From Sulfurovaceae bacterium (lineage in GTDB: Bacteria; Campylobacterota; Campylobacteria; Campylobacterales; Sulfurovaceae), in the NCBI GenBank assembly GCA_028715055.1, contig JAQTLE010000001.1:1-64000 (forward strand): a stretch of 64,000 nucleotides of DNA. The letters are read 5' to 3'. Position numbers and translations under genes: made by a program. Each line of letters starts with the position of its first letter. Position 1 is the first letter of the stretch. The notes beneath the pieces were generated by a model that did not search any database, was not told the DNA's origin, and worked only from the letters and a program-made list of their open reading frames with translations. Of this stretch, positions 24,890 to 35,235 are shown in pieces.

Positions 24890-25326
24890 TGATTGTTTTA
24901 AAAGATCTATTGTTGCGTAATATTTTTGTGAGCTGTATAGTTTGTATCGGATTTTCATTCTTTGCCGGGTGCGAAAGTAAAAATCCGGTATATAGCAGAT
25001 TTTGCGAAGATAAAAATGTGTCTTTGCCGTTATCTTGTATTAAAGTTGACATAGATAATGACATTATTCTATCTCACAATGTCAAAGAAGCATTGAATAC
25101 TAAAATCTCAAATGATTGCCCTTATCGCATAGAAGGCGAAATTCATCGTGCATCTGAGTGTAGCAGCATAGAGGCGAGAAGTACAGGTACGGATTTTGAT
25201 GGTTATGTGCGTTTAAATATATTTGATGGCAAAAAATGTATCTATAAAATTCAAAGTGATTTCAAAAACGATGAAGATAGCGCTATAAAGCGGGTTTTGG
25301 ATACGCTTAAAAAAGAGTTGTTTTAG
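24889..25326 (+). CDS. Putative lipoprotein, unknown function
   Basis: 145 residues. The N-terminal hydrophobic segment ends in FAGC (Cys28), a lipobox, followed by a small soluble domain with six Cys in total after it and no known motif. The mid part (YRIEGEIHRASECSS...) has alternating beta character. It starts inside the stop of the SQR-like gene (TAATG), so the two are translated together and may work together at the membrane; this is inferred from position only. Confidence 0.65.
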   Translation: MIVLKDLLLRNIFVSCIVCIGFSFFAGCESKNPVYSRFCEDKNVSLPLSCIKVDIDNDIILSHNVKEALNTKISNDCPYRIEGEIHRASECSSIEARSTGTDFDGYVRLNIFDGKKCIYKIQSDFKNDEDSAIKRVLDTLKKELF

Positions 25327-25448
25327 TACGATCTTTATGCAGGAAAATGCAACGCTAAAATTTTTTAAAAATAAAAATTTAAATTAAGAGTAAATTTATC
25401 CTATTTAAGTCATAATGCTTTTTATAAAATTAAAATAAAGGATAAATT

Positions 25449-25967
25449 ATGGCAACAGTAACGCTAAAAGGTAACCCTTGCGAACTTTCCGGAAATGAGA
25501 TAAAAGTAGGCGACATTGCTCCAGAAGTTGTGGTAGTAAAATCAGCAGACCTTTCAGAAGCAACAGTAGGCGGAGCAAAAGACAAAGCACAGCTTATTAT
25601 TGCAGTACCTAGTCTTGATACTCCGGTATGTGCAATGGAAGCAACAAAATTTAATCATCAAGCAGCTGCAATAGAAGGGCTTGAAGTAACTGTAGTATCT
25701 ATGGATTTGCCATTCGCTGCTAAGAGATTTTGTTCAACTGAAGGTGTAGAAAACCTAACAGTGGGAAGCGACTTTAGAAATAAAGATTTTGCTCAGGCGT
25801 ATGGCGTACTTATAGCTAGCGGACCACTTGCAGGCGTAATGGCTAGATGTATTTTTGTTGTTGACAAAAATGGAAAAGTAGCTTATAAACAATTGGTTCC
25901 AGAGATTACTGATGAGCCAAACTATGAAGAAGCTATAGCAGCAGCAAAAGCGGCAGCTTCTAATTAA
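25449..25967 (+). CDS. tpx: Thiol peroxidase
   Basis: 172 residues. Peroxidatic Cys61 in DTPVCAMEATKFN and resolving Cys95 in AKRFCSTEGV mark the Tpx branch of atypical two-Cys peroxiredoxins. It reduces hydroperoxides with thioredoxin. Start ATG at 25449 after AAAGGATAAATT. Single-gene unit with a hairpin behind. Confidence 0.95.
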   Translation: MATVTLKGNPCELSGNEIKVGDIAPEVVVVKSADLSEATVGGAKDKAQLIIAVPSLDTPVCAMEATKFNHQAAAIEGLEVTVVSMDLPFAAKRFCSTEGVENLTVGSDFRNKDFAQAYGVLIASGPLAGVMARCIFVVDKNGKVAYKQLVPEITDEPNYEEAIAAAKAAASN

Positions 25968-26002
25968 TCTAAAATTCTTTCTAAATAAATTTAACACTTT
26001 GC

Positions 26003-26050
26003 TTGCCGTCTTTATAGGGCGGCAGATCATATCACCTTCTTTTTCTTTTT
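26003..26050 (+). terminator. Terminator after tpx
   Basis: TGCCG (26004-26008) pairs with CGGCA (26020-26024), extended by a few weaker pairs, followed by a T-rich tract at 26038-26051. The distance to the tpx stop is about 35 bp. Confidence 0.55.
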
Positions 26051-26104
26051 ACCGGTTTTTATTATTTATTGATATATAATTCCTATATATGAAGCAAAGG
26101 TTAT

Positions 26105-26494
26105 ATGTTGGCTAGATTTACCCAAAAACAAATTGATAAATATAATCGTCAAAAATATATTGCAGAGTTAGAAAAAATCTCAAAAAATATATTTAAGATG
26201 CTTCGTGATCCCAAGATCGATTCAAAATCATTCTCTCTCAAACTTGGTACAATGGTTAAAAAACTTCAGGAAAAAGAGGCTATCCGTTTAGAAGGCGAAT
26301 ACAATCAAAAACTCAAAGAATATATCTTAAACCTGTACGAGAAAACCAAAAATGTTGAACAATTTAATGATATAATATTAGATGATTTGAGAGAATCTGA
26401 AATGAGTAATCTCAATCGTTTGCAAAAACTTAAAAATAAAAACAGTTACAAAAAGGAGAAGCATAAGCTTTTGGCACATCAAGATGATGATTGA
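26105..26494 (+). CDS. Small charged helical protein, unknown
   Basis: 129 residues, Lys/Glu-rich and predicted almost wholly helical, with coiled-coil tendency around 15-110 (AELEKISKNIFKMLRD, LKLGTMVKKLQEKE). No Cys, signal peptide or membrane segment. No family recognised. It lies 19 bp upstream of the L,D-transpeptidase gene on the same strand and may share its transcript. Start ATG at 26105 after AAAGGTTAT. Confidence 0.65.
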   Translation: MLARFTQKQIDKYNRQKYIAELEKISKNIFKMLRDPKIDSKSFSLKLGTMVKKLQEKEAIRLEGEYNQKLKEYILNLYEKTKNVEQFNDIILDDLRESEMSNLNRLQKLKNKNSYKKEKHKLLAHQDDD

Positions 26495-26513
26495 TCTGAT
26501 ATAAGGATGTGAA

Positions 26514-27095
26514 ATGAAATTTAAATTTGTAATTTTGATATCAATTTTAGCCATACTAATAGCAGGATGTGCTAGAAAACCAATTGCGTATGATAAAACA
26601 CCTTATGATACAAAAGAATGCTCGAAACAACTTATTAAAGGTACCGATGTCATTCCGGCATTAAGAATAGATAAGATAGTTGTGTATAAATCCAAAAAAG
26701 TCATGTATCTATACAAACAAGGCAAAGTGATACAAGAATATAAAATATCTTTAGGTAAAAATGGTTTAAAAGGCCATAAGCTTTCTCAAGGCGACTATAA
26801 AACCCCGGAGGGTGAATATTGCATACTAAGTAAAAAATGCGATCCGAGACTTTATAGATCAATGCTTATATCTTATCCAGATGCACAAGATATAGCCAGA
26901 TCAAAATCAAAAGGATTAAACCCTGGCGGTCTCGTGACAATACATGGGCAGCCAAAATGGAATAGTGATGGCAGAGGCGATGCATATACTTTACAGCATG
27001 ATTGGACAGAAGGCTGCATAGCAGTGCCAAATAAAGCGATAGATTTCTTGTGGAGTGCCGTTACTCCGGGAGTAAAAGTAGAAATTCACGCTTAA
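26514..27095 (+). CDS. L,D-transpeptidase (YkuD-domain) lipoprotein
   Basis: 193 residues. The N-terminal lipoprotein signal has ILIAGC (Cys19). The YkuD catalytic site is in HGQPKWNSDGRGD... and WTEGCIAVPN, with the Cys nucleophile of the HxxxxSxGC class; the small residue before Gly is Glu here rather than the common Ser/Thr. These enzymes cross-link or trim peptidoglycan. In Campylobacterota related proteins (Csd6/Pgp2) set cell shape, but those are larger, so this one is a generic family member. Followed directly by the 27122 gene. Confidence 0.88.
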   Translation: MKFKFVILISILAILIAGCARKPIAYDKTPYDTKECSKQLIKGTDVIPALRIDKIVVYKSKKVMYLYKQGKVIQEYKISLGKNGLKGHKLSQGDYKTPEGEYCILSKKCDPRLYRSMLISYPDAQDIARSKSKGLNPGGLVTIHGQPKWNSDGRGDAYTLQHDWTEGCIAVPNKAIDFLWSAVTPGVKVEIHA

Positions 27096-27121
27096 AATAT
27101 AAAAAGAGGAGACATAGAATC

Positions 27122-27622
27122 ATGAAATATATTAAAATTGGAATTTTTCTTAGCACCATTGGAGCTATCGCAGGTGGAGATATAGCGCCTTATTATGAGC
27201 CTTATGTCAAACCTCCGTATGTAGAAGATTGTTCATCAGGTTGTAAGCAAGATGGAGTTTATATAGACAAAGATGCCGGGTTGATGTGGCAAGATTCATA
27301 CTATGATGATGGTAGTGACGGCGCATATAAAAATGATAAGTCGGCTTGTAAATCCGGTAATCTGTCATTTGCTAAAAATTATTGTGAATCATCAGGTTTG
27401 GGTGGCTATAGTGATTGGAGACTTCCTACTTCTGATGAAATGATGGATATTTCTATGCAAAATGGCGTGTTTAAAGATAATCGTGGGGCCGATTTTTGGA
27501 CATCTACTCCTGCTGAAAACAATAAATATTATGTTGTTTATACTGCAGATGGTTATAGATATGCAAGAGATCCTAGGCAATCAAATTATATACGTTGTGT
27601 GCGTTGTTTGCCAAAAAAATAG
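27122..27622 (+). CDS. Secreted DUF1566 (Lcl C-terminal domain) protein
   Basis: 166 residues from ATG 27122, which begins a signal peptide (MKYIKIGIFLSTIGAIAGG) after AGAGGAGACA; the open frame from 27050 is not supported. The domain pattern is DKDAGLMWQD..., YCESSGLGGYSDWRLPT..., DFWTSTPA and YIRCVRCL, all typical of DUF1566, found in secreted or surface proteins of unclear function. Conserved Cys pairs suggest disulfides. Probably same operon as the transpeptidase. Confidence 0.82.
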   Translation: MKYIKIGIFLSTIGAIAGGDIAPYYEPYVKPPYVEDCSSGCKQDGVYIDKDAGLMWQDSYYDDGSDGAYKNDKSACKSGNLSFAKNYCESSGLGGYSDWRLPTSDEMMDISMQNGVFKDNRGADFWTSTPAENNKYYVVYTADGYRYARDPRQSNYIRCVRCLPKK

Positions 27623-27634
27623 ATATATAAGCAA

Positions 27635-28411
27635 TTAGAGGATTTTAACTTCCTCTTGTAAAGTTATACCGAATTGGTCTTGTACTTTTTTCTTGGCAAG
27701 ATCAATGAGCTGCATAGCTTCACTAAATGTACCTCCGCCTTTGTTGACCAAAAAGTTTGCATGCACTTCACTCCATGCCATGCCTCCTATTTGTGTACCC
27801 TTTAACCCAACAGCCTCTATCAGTCTGCCTGCATGATCTACGCTAGGATTTTTAAATAATGAACCTGCACTTGGTTCTTTGGGTTGATTGGCACGCAATA
27901 ACATAAGAGATTCCAAAAGTTTGGTATCAAATCCATGCTTAATGCGAAATCTTGCTTCGAGGGCTATCCCACCAAGTTTCGCAAAGCGATAACCATGCTC
28001 GATAGTCTCCTTTTCCTTCCAATCCCCATCTATGCAAACGCTATCTAAGATATTGAAGATCTCATATTCTTTTACTCCTGCATTCATGGCTAACATTCCG
28101 CCCAACGAACCTGGAAGCTTTGATATAAATTCAAATCCTGCAATGTCATGTTTTTTGACAAAAGAAAGGATCTTGCCAGTAGGTGTTGCCGCTCCGATGC
28201 TTAGAATATCATCTTTTAAATTTATAAAATCAAAATCCTTGCTTAGCATCATAAGTGGCAGTGGAGTAGTGGAGATAAGCAGATTGTTCCCATGACCTAT
28301 GAGATATCTATCTTTGGGTATGACATCTCCTTTTTCAATCATTAGCACATCTTCTTCTTGACCGATACGGATACTGCTGAATTTGCTGAAATCTATAGTT
28401 TTGTAAAACAC
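27635..28411 (-). CDS. murB: UDP-N-acetylenolpyruvoylglucosamine reductase (short type)
   Basis: 258 residues, the short Campylobacterota/Gram-positive-like version. FAD-binding GHGNNLLIS, SKLPGSLGGMLAMNAGVKEYEI and the catalytic Ser in PSAGSLFKNP are present, with the conserved Glu near the end (GGTFSEA). It reduces UDP-GlcNAc-enolpyruvate to UDP-MurNAc for peptidoglycan. Start GTG at 28411 overlaps the mqnD stop (TAGTG), so it is coupled to that gene. Confidence 0.92.
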   Translation of the reverse strand: MFYKTIDFSKFSSIRIGQEEDVLMIEKGDVIPKDRYLIGHGNNLLISTTPLPLMMLSKDFDFINLKDDILSIGAATPTGKILSFVKKHDIAGFEFISKLPGSLGGMLAMNAGVKEYEIFNILDSVCIDGDWKEKETIEHGYRFAKLGGIALEARFRIKHGFDTKLLESLMLLRANQPKEPSAGSLFKNPSVDHAGRLIEAVGLKGTQIGGMAWSEVHANFLVNKGGGTFSEAMQLIDLAKKKVQDQFGITLQEEVKIL

Positions 28412-29271
28412 TATTGTTGTCTAAACTCTGCATATTCTTGAGGAATTAGATAATCGGAGGTTTTGATAGCCTCTGTAAAAAATCCGCTCTTAAATCCGAT
28501 TTCATACAATTTATCAAGTGCCTTTAGTTGCAAAGGCGAAAGCGTAATAGATTCATCAGAAGCGTACATATCTAGATACCTTTCAAGCATTTTACCGTCA
28601 ATCCTGACCAGCTTCTCGTCTTCAAGTTTTTTTGAGAGTTCGGCTTTTCTCTCATTAGCTACTTTGACGCCGTCTATAAGGATATTTTCTATATCTATAG
28701 CACGATTTAGAGGCAATGATCTGCGAAGCGCCATACCTCCAAGAGGCAAAGGCAACCCCCCGCCACTAAGTTCACACCATATATCCCATATCTCTTTTTC
28801 AACTTCTAGACTTTCATCATAAGAAAGTATAGATTCATGAATTAGCACACCCGCATCTACTTCACCGTTAAGCACGGCATTTTCTATTTCTAAGAAATTT
28901 TTATATACTATTCTGGCCTCAGGGTAATATATGCGAAATAACAATGCATTAGTGGTATTTGCTCCAGATAGTGCTACGCGAAAGTTGCGTTTTAGTTTGG
29001 TCTCTTTTTTGCGGATGAGCTTGGGACCATATCCTTCTCCGAAACTCACGGCGGTTCTTAGCATGGCATATTCATCTTTGATGAGGGGATACAATGCAAA
29101 ACTAATAGCGCTTACATCATAAGTGCCTTTTAGTGCCTCGATATTTAGAGTTTCTATGTCAAGCGCTTCATTTTCAAATTGATAATCTTTTGTATCAACC
29201 CATCCAAAAGCTATAGCATAGTACATGAATATATCGTCAGCATCTGGCGAATGAGCAAGTGAGATTTTCAT
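28411..29271 (-). CDS. mqnD: 1,4-dihydroxy-6-naphthoate synthase (futalosine menaquinone pathway)
   Basis: Start ATG at 29271 (M-K-I-S-L-A-H-S-P-D-A-D-D) after GGAGTC; the upstream extension to 29361 has no support. 286 residues. The signature SPDADDIFMYYAIAFGW at the N-terminus and LPLPLGGMALRRSL match MqnD, which turns cyclic de-hypoxanthinyl futalosine into 1,4-dihydroxy-6-naphthoate. Together with mqnA at 57677 this shows the futalosine route to menaquinone, the rule in Campylobacterota. Coupled to murB. Confidence 0.93.
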   Translation of the reverse strand: MKISLAHSPDADDIFMYYAIAFGWVDTKDYQFENEALDIETLNIEALKGTYDVSAISFALYPLIKDEYAMLRTAVSFGEGYGPKLIRKKETKLKRNFRVALSGANTTNALLFRIYYPEARIVYKNFLEIENAVLNGEVDAGVLIHESILSYDESLEVEKEIWDIWCELSGGGLPLPLGGMALRRSLPLNRAIDIENILIDGVKVANERKAELSKKLEDEKLVRIDGKMLERYLDMYASDESITLSPLQLKALDKLYEIGFKSGFFTEAIKTSDYLIPQEYAEFRQQ

Positions 29272-29435
29272 AAAAAGACTCCGAATTAAAGTAATATTAT
29301 TGTATCTCAAAAGCACTTCTAAAAAAGAGTGAGGAGCTTTTATAATATAAAAATATGTCATTTTGACATCTTTTTATATTAATCATCCAGAAGTGATTAA
29401 AATGGTGTTAGAATTTCAACATAAAGGATAAAAGG

Positions 29436-30482
29436 ATGAGTATGGCAATGGATGCACAAAAAGAAAAAGCACTTGAGATGGCTATAAAACAGATAGATAA
29501 AGCCTTTGGCAAAGGTACTTTGATGCGGCTTGGCGACAAAGAGATAGAGCCGATAGCTGCCATAAGCACCGGTTCTTTGGGGCTTGATATCGCTCTTGGC
29601 ATCGGCGGAGTTCCGCAAGGCAGGATCATTGAGGTATATGGGCCGGAATCCTCTGGGAAGACCACTTTGTCATTACAAGTAATAGCCTCTGCACAAAAAA
29701 ACGGCGATGTATGTGCATTTATCGATGCCGAGCATGCCCTTGATGTGTTGTATGCTAAAAATCTAGGTGTTGATGTGGATAATCTGTTGGTATCTCAGCC
29801 GGATTTTGGAGAACAAGCACTTGATATACTTGAAACTTTGGCAAGAAGCGGTGCCGTTAGCCTCATAGTCGTAGACTCCGTAGCAGCCCTTACTCCAAAA
29901 AGTGAGATAGAAGGGGACATGGGAGATACCCATGTAGGACTTCAAGCAAGATTAATGAGCCAAGCATTGCGCAAATTAACCGCAGTTCTTCACAAGACAA
30001 ATACAACTGTAATATTTATAAATCAAATTCGTATGAAAATAGGCACTATGGGCTATGGTTCCCCAGAAACCACAACCGGTGGAAATGCTTTAAAGTTTTA
30101 TGCGTCTGTCAGAATAGATGTTAGACGTATAGCCACGCTTAAACAAGGAGAGTCACAAATAGGAAACCGCGTCAAAGCAAAAGTAGTAAAAAATAAAGTC
30201 GCACCTCCATTTAGACAAGCAGAGTTTGATATCATGTTCGGCGAAGGCATAAGCAGCGAGGGCGAACTTATAGATTATGGTGTAAAACTTGATATTGTGG
30301 ATAAGGCAGGAGCTTGGTTCAGTTATGGGGAGCATAAGCTTGGACAAGGAAAAGAAGGAGCCAAGCAAACCCTTAAAGACAATAAAGCGCTCAGAGAAGA
30401 GATAGAAAGTAAAATCAGAGATGCTTTAGGAGTAAGTGATATGCTCTCTATAGGCGATGGAGACATAGGAATTGAAGAGTAA
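29436..30482 (+). CDS. recA: Recombinase A
   Basis: 348 residues. Walker [10 protein letters not shown], ATPase and DNA-binding loops ([31 protein letters not shown]) intact. It catalyses strand exchange and the SOS co-protease function. Start ATG at 29436 after AAAGGATAAAAGG; an alternative ATG lies 6 bp later. Followed by eno with a 59-bp gap, the same order as in many Campylobacterota. Confidence 0.98.
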   Translation: MSMAMDAQKEKALEMAIKQIDKAFGKGTLMRLGDKEIEPIAAISTGSLGLDIALGIGGVPQGRIIEVYGPESSGKTTLSLQVIASAQKNGDVCAFIDAEHALDVLYAKNLGVDVDNLLVSQPDFGEQALDILETLARSGAVSLIVVDSVAALTPKSEIEGDMGDTHVGLQARLMSQALRKLTAVLHKTNTTVIFINQIRMKIGTMGYGSPETTTGGNALKFYASVRIDVRRIATLKQGESQIGNRVKAKVVKNKVAPPFRQAEFDIMFGEGISSEGELIDYGVKLDIVDKAGAWFSYGEHKLGQGKEGAKQTLKDNKALREEIESKIRDALGVSDMLSIGDGDIGIEE

Positions 30483-30496
30483 TTCTATCCTCTTAG

Positions 30497-31813
<1,317 letters not shown>

Positions 31814-31818
31814 TCTTT

Positions 31819-32079
31819 ATGTTTTTAGATAAATATTTTGATTTTAAAATATTGAGCAATACTGAGCCCAAAAAAACAATTATGGTTTTCGGATTAATTG
31901 TTTTTTTGGGTATTTATTTGGGTGTGATATTGTTCGGTGAAAATTCTATATTGGCACTTTGGCATTTAAAACAAGAAAAAAGTGAATTGACAAAAGAAAT
32001 AGCCGATACTAAAAATAAAAATCAAGAGTTGCAAAAAGAGTATTTTTTACTTAAGCAGCTAGAGCCAAAAAACAATTAA
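31819..32079 (+). CDS. FtsB/DivIC-like septum protein
   Basis: 86 residues. One membrane segment (about 22-40) is followed by a coiled coil (LKQEKSELTKEIADTKNKNQELQKEY), the layout of FtsB/DivIC. Such proteins form the FtsQLB complex in the periplasm at the division site. Position behind eno is a conserved arrangement. Assignment is by topology and context; sequence identity in this family is always low. It overlaps the convergent bioB end by 4 bp. Confidence 0.82.
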   Translation: MFLDKYFDFKILSNTEPKKTIMVFGLIVFLGIYLGVILFGENSILALWHLKQEKSELTKEIADTKNKNQELQKEYFLLKQLEPKNN

Positions 32080-32930
32080 TTGTGACCTGGACAATTGATG
32101 GCTATTTTTAGTCCTAATTTGTTAAGCATTTCTATATCGCTTTGCGGAGCATCGCCATACGTAGTAAGATAATCGCCTATGACGATGGCATTTGCACCTG
32201 CATCGAACATAACTTTTTCATTTCCGCCAAATAGCAACTCTCTTCCTCCCGCTATCATTAAGATCTTATTATCCCCCAACCCTTTATGCATTTTAGATAT
32301 AACATTAACAGCTTCGTCAAAAGTAATATCTCTTGATTTTATAGGAAGGGCAGGATTTGGGTGATAGAAGTTCAGGGGCACAGCGTCTGGCTCAAGAGAC
32401 AATATGGCGCGCATTAACTCAATTCTGTCTTCATTGCTTTCCCCCATACCAAAAATTCCGCCAGTACAAAGCGAAAGACCCACGGATTTTGCATTTAGAC
32501 AAGTTTCGTATCTTTCTTCCCAACTATGTGTTGTGCAAATTTGCTGATAATAAGACGATGATGTTTCCAGGTTATGATTATAGCTATCAATGCCACTGTC
32601 TTTTAAATAACGAAGCTGTTCTATATTTGCTATGCCGTTACATCCTATAAGGTGTATGCTGTCTATTTCTTTTTTGATGGCTTTGGCTGCCGTGGCTATG
32701 TATTCTGTTTTTTTGTCATTCAAGCCTTTGCCGGATGTTACTAGGCAATAGCCCAATGTACCTATTTCTTTGGCGAGTTTGGCTTCTTTAACGATCTGTT
32801 CAATAGGTTTATAGTTATATCTTTCTATGTCTGCATGATAACGAACGCTTTGAGTGCAAAACGAACAATCTTCTGCGCATGTGCCGCTAAGAATATTATT
32901 AATAGCACATAAAAAAATCTCTTTTGACAT
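32076..32930 (-). CDS. bioB: Biotin synthase
   Basis: 284 residues from ATG 32930, which overlaps the topA stop (TAATG); an upstream frame extension is not needed. Radical-SAM Cys triad in GTCAEDCSFCTQS, later LCTGGIFGMGES and NFYHPNPALPI. It inserts sulfur into dethiobiotin. The protein is shorter than the E. coli version at both ends, as is usual in Campylobacterota. Coupling to topA looks like simple gene packing. Confidence 0.93.
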   Translation of the reverse strand: MSKEIFLCAINNILSGTCAEDCSFCTQSVRYHADIERYNYKPIEQIVKEAKLAKEIGTLGYCLVTSGKGLNDKKTEYIATAAKAIKKEIDSIHLIGCNGIANIEQLRYLKDSGIDSYNHNLETSSSYYQQICTTHSWEERYETCLNAKSVGLSLCTGGIFGMGESNEDRIELMRAILSLEPDAVPLNFYHPNPALPIKSRDITFDEAVNVISKMHKGLGDNKILMIAGGRELLFGGNEKVMFDAGANAIVIGDYLTTYGDAPQSDIEMLNKLGLKIAINCPGHN

Positions 32931-35137
32931 TATGCATCCTCTTTGTGCTTGCACTTGAAACATTCATATACGGTTTTGTTTTTTAGGGGTTTTTTCCCCA
33001 TAAGATAACCACACTCGCTGCAATGTCGATTAACAGGCTCAAAGTTTGCAATGAATTTACATTTTGGATAATTGCTGCATCCAAAAAAGCTTCCCCTGCG
33101 TCCTTGACGTTCATGTAATTTGCCGCCGCATTCAGGACAAGGCACGTCAATTTCTTTTGGTGGCGTTAAAGATTTTGCATTTTTGCATTTGGGGTATGCC
33201 GAACAAGCCAAAAATTTTCCACGTTTGCTATCTTTGATTACCATAGGCGAGCCACATTTGTCACAAATTTCATTGGTAGTTTCCGATGGCTCGCTCGTTT
33301 CTTCTTGCGGAGTTTCGTTTAGATTCTTCGTGTATTTGCATTTTGGGAAATTGCTGCATGCTACAAATTCACCAAACCTTCCTTTTCGCAGTAATAGTTC
33401 ACCGCCGCATTCAGGACAAATTTCTCCGGTAGGTATAGCGGTTTTGAGACTTGTTATATTTTTTTTACCTTCTGCCAATTCAAGAGAAAACGTAGCGTAA
33501 AAATCTTTTAGTATTTGTTGCCAGTCTTGTTCGCCGTTTGCTACGAGGTCAAGCTTTTCTTCCATGTTGGCAGTAAAACTGCTGTCGACGATTTCTGAAA
33601 AATGTTCTTCAAGCATAGCTGTGACTAAAAAAGCAATTTCTGTAGGATATATGCGTTTCTCTTTTATCTCTATATATTTTCTCGTGTCCAATATAGTTAT
33701 AGTTGGGGCATATGTGCTAGGCCTGCCGATACCTAGAGATTCAAGCATTTTGATCAAACTCGCTTCATTGTATCTAGCCGGTGGCTCTGTGAAGTGTTGA
33801 GTCGTTTTAATGCTTGTCAGTGAAGTAGGCATATTTGGCGTAAGTGACGGCAATAGCTTATCTTTTTCGTTATAACCTGTAACTTTATAAAATCCGTCAA
33901 AAATAAGTCGTTTGCCATTGGCTTTGAAGATGGTGTCTTTTCCGATAAAGAGAATGCTTTGTGATTCTATTATAGCTTCATTCATTTGACATGCTAAGAA
34001 ACGATTATAAATAAGACTATACAATTTAAGTTCGTCTGTTGCCAAGTAAGCACTTGCTTTGGCAGGATCAAAATCTACCATGGTTGGACGGATCGCCTCA
34101 TGGGCTTCTTGGGCGCCTTTGGATTTTGTAGTGTATATTTTAGGTTTGTTAGGGAGATATTTATCACCAAAGTTTGCTTTGATATAATCCCTGGCTGATT
34201 CTACAGCTTCTACGGCAAGATTGAGACTGTCTGTTCTCATATATGTGATTACACCGGCTGTACCTTTATCTGTTTTGACGCCTTCGTATAATTTTTGGGC
34301 GATCATCATAGTCTTTTTCGGAGAAAAGCCAAGCTGGGTAGAGGCGCTTTGTTGTAAAGTAGATGTCATAAACGGCGGCGGGGTTTTACTTTTTTTTGAT
34401 TTTGTTTCTATGTCCCCGACTATAAATGTATCATTTTTTGCGCTGTTTTCTATCTCTTTTGCTTGATTCTCGTTTGATATGGTTAATTTTTCTATTTTTT
34501 CTGATCTATAAGAGATAAGCATGGCTTCTATCTCTTTTTCAAATATGCCTTCGATGCTCCAATATTCTTGACTTTCAAAAGCATTGATCTCTCTTTCTTT
34601 ATCTACCACGATCTTAAGTGCTGCACTTTGTACCCTGCCGGCACTTAGCCCTTTTTGTATTTTGCTTGATAGTAGTGGAGAGAGTTTGTATCCAACGATT
34701 CTATCCAATAGGCGTCTGGTTTGTTGTGCATCAACGCTATGCATATCCATTTTGCGTGGATTTTCAAGTGCATGATTGATGGCTTGTTTGGTGATCTCAT
34801 GGAATACGATGCGAGGCAGGCTTGATGGATTTTTGCCTATAGCCATAGCTATATGATAGCCTATAGCTTCTCCTTCTCTATCTTCATCCGTTGCGATAAA
34901 TATATTTTCAGCTTCTTTTGCAAGTGATTTTAACTCTTTAACAGTAGCTGCTGCTTCTTTCGGTATGGCATATTGCGGTATAAAATCCCCGCTTTTTTCA
35001 TCTATTGTGATACCGAAGTTGTGTTTTGGAAGGTCACGTATATGCCCCTTAGATGCGACGACTTTATAGTCTTTGCCCAAAAAGCCGCCGATAGTTCGGG
35101 CTTTAGCCGGAGATTCTACGATAATCAAATTTTTCAT
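32930..35137 (-). CDS. topA: DNA topoisomerase I
   Basis: 735 residues from ATG 35137 (M-K-N-L-I-I-V-E-S-P-A-K); the frame reaches 35224 but without a proper start. Toprim domain at the N-terminus (IVESPAKARTIGGFL, ATDEDREGEAIGYH), active-site Tyr in GVITYMRTDS, and four C-terminal Cys4 zinc fingers (about 590-735), the last one CSEC...CFKC. It relaxes negative supercoils. Bacterial type IA; complete. Confidence 0.97.
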   Translation of the reverse strand: MKNLIIVESPAKARTIGGFLGKDYKVVASKGHIRDLPKHNFGITIDEKSGDFIPQYAIPKEAAATVKELKSLAKEAENIFIATDEDREGEAIGYHIAMAIGKNPSSLPRIVFHEITKQAINHALENPRKMDMHSVDAQQTRRLLDRIVGYKLSPLLSSKIQKGLSAGRVQSAALKIVVDKEREINAFESQEYWSIEGIFEKEIEAMLISYRSEKIEKLTISNENQAKEIENSAKNDTFIVGDIETKSKKSKTPPPFMTSTLQQSASTQLGFSPKKTMMIAQKLYEGVKTDKGTAGVITYMRTDSLNLAVEAVESARDYIKANFGDKYLPNKPKIYTTKSKGAQEAHEAIRPTMVDFDPAKASAYLATDELKLYSLIYNRFLACQMNEAIIESQSILFIGKDTIFKANGKRLIFDGFYKVTGYNEKDKLLPSLTPNMPTSLTSIKTTQHFTEPPARYNEASLIKMLESLGIGRPSTYAPTITILDTRKYIEIKEKRIYPTEIAFLVTAMLEEHFSEIVDSSFTANMEEKLDLVANGEQDWQQILKDFYATFSLELAEGKKNITSLKTAIPTGEICPECGGELLLRKGRFGEFVACSNFPKCKYTKNLNETPQEETSEPSETTNEICDKCGSPMVIKDSKRGKFLACSAYPKCKNAKSLTPPKEIDVPCPECGGKLHERQGRRGSFFGCSNYPKCKFIANFEPVNRHCSECGYLMGKKPLKNKTVYECFKCKHKEDA

Positions 35138-35235
35138 AATATTGGGTACTCTGTGAATATTTTTGTGGTATTGTAACACAAAAGAAAACAAAAGAATATA
35201 ATTAATGTCAATTTGACATTTCAAGGAGTTGGTTT

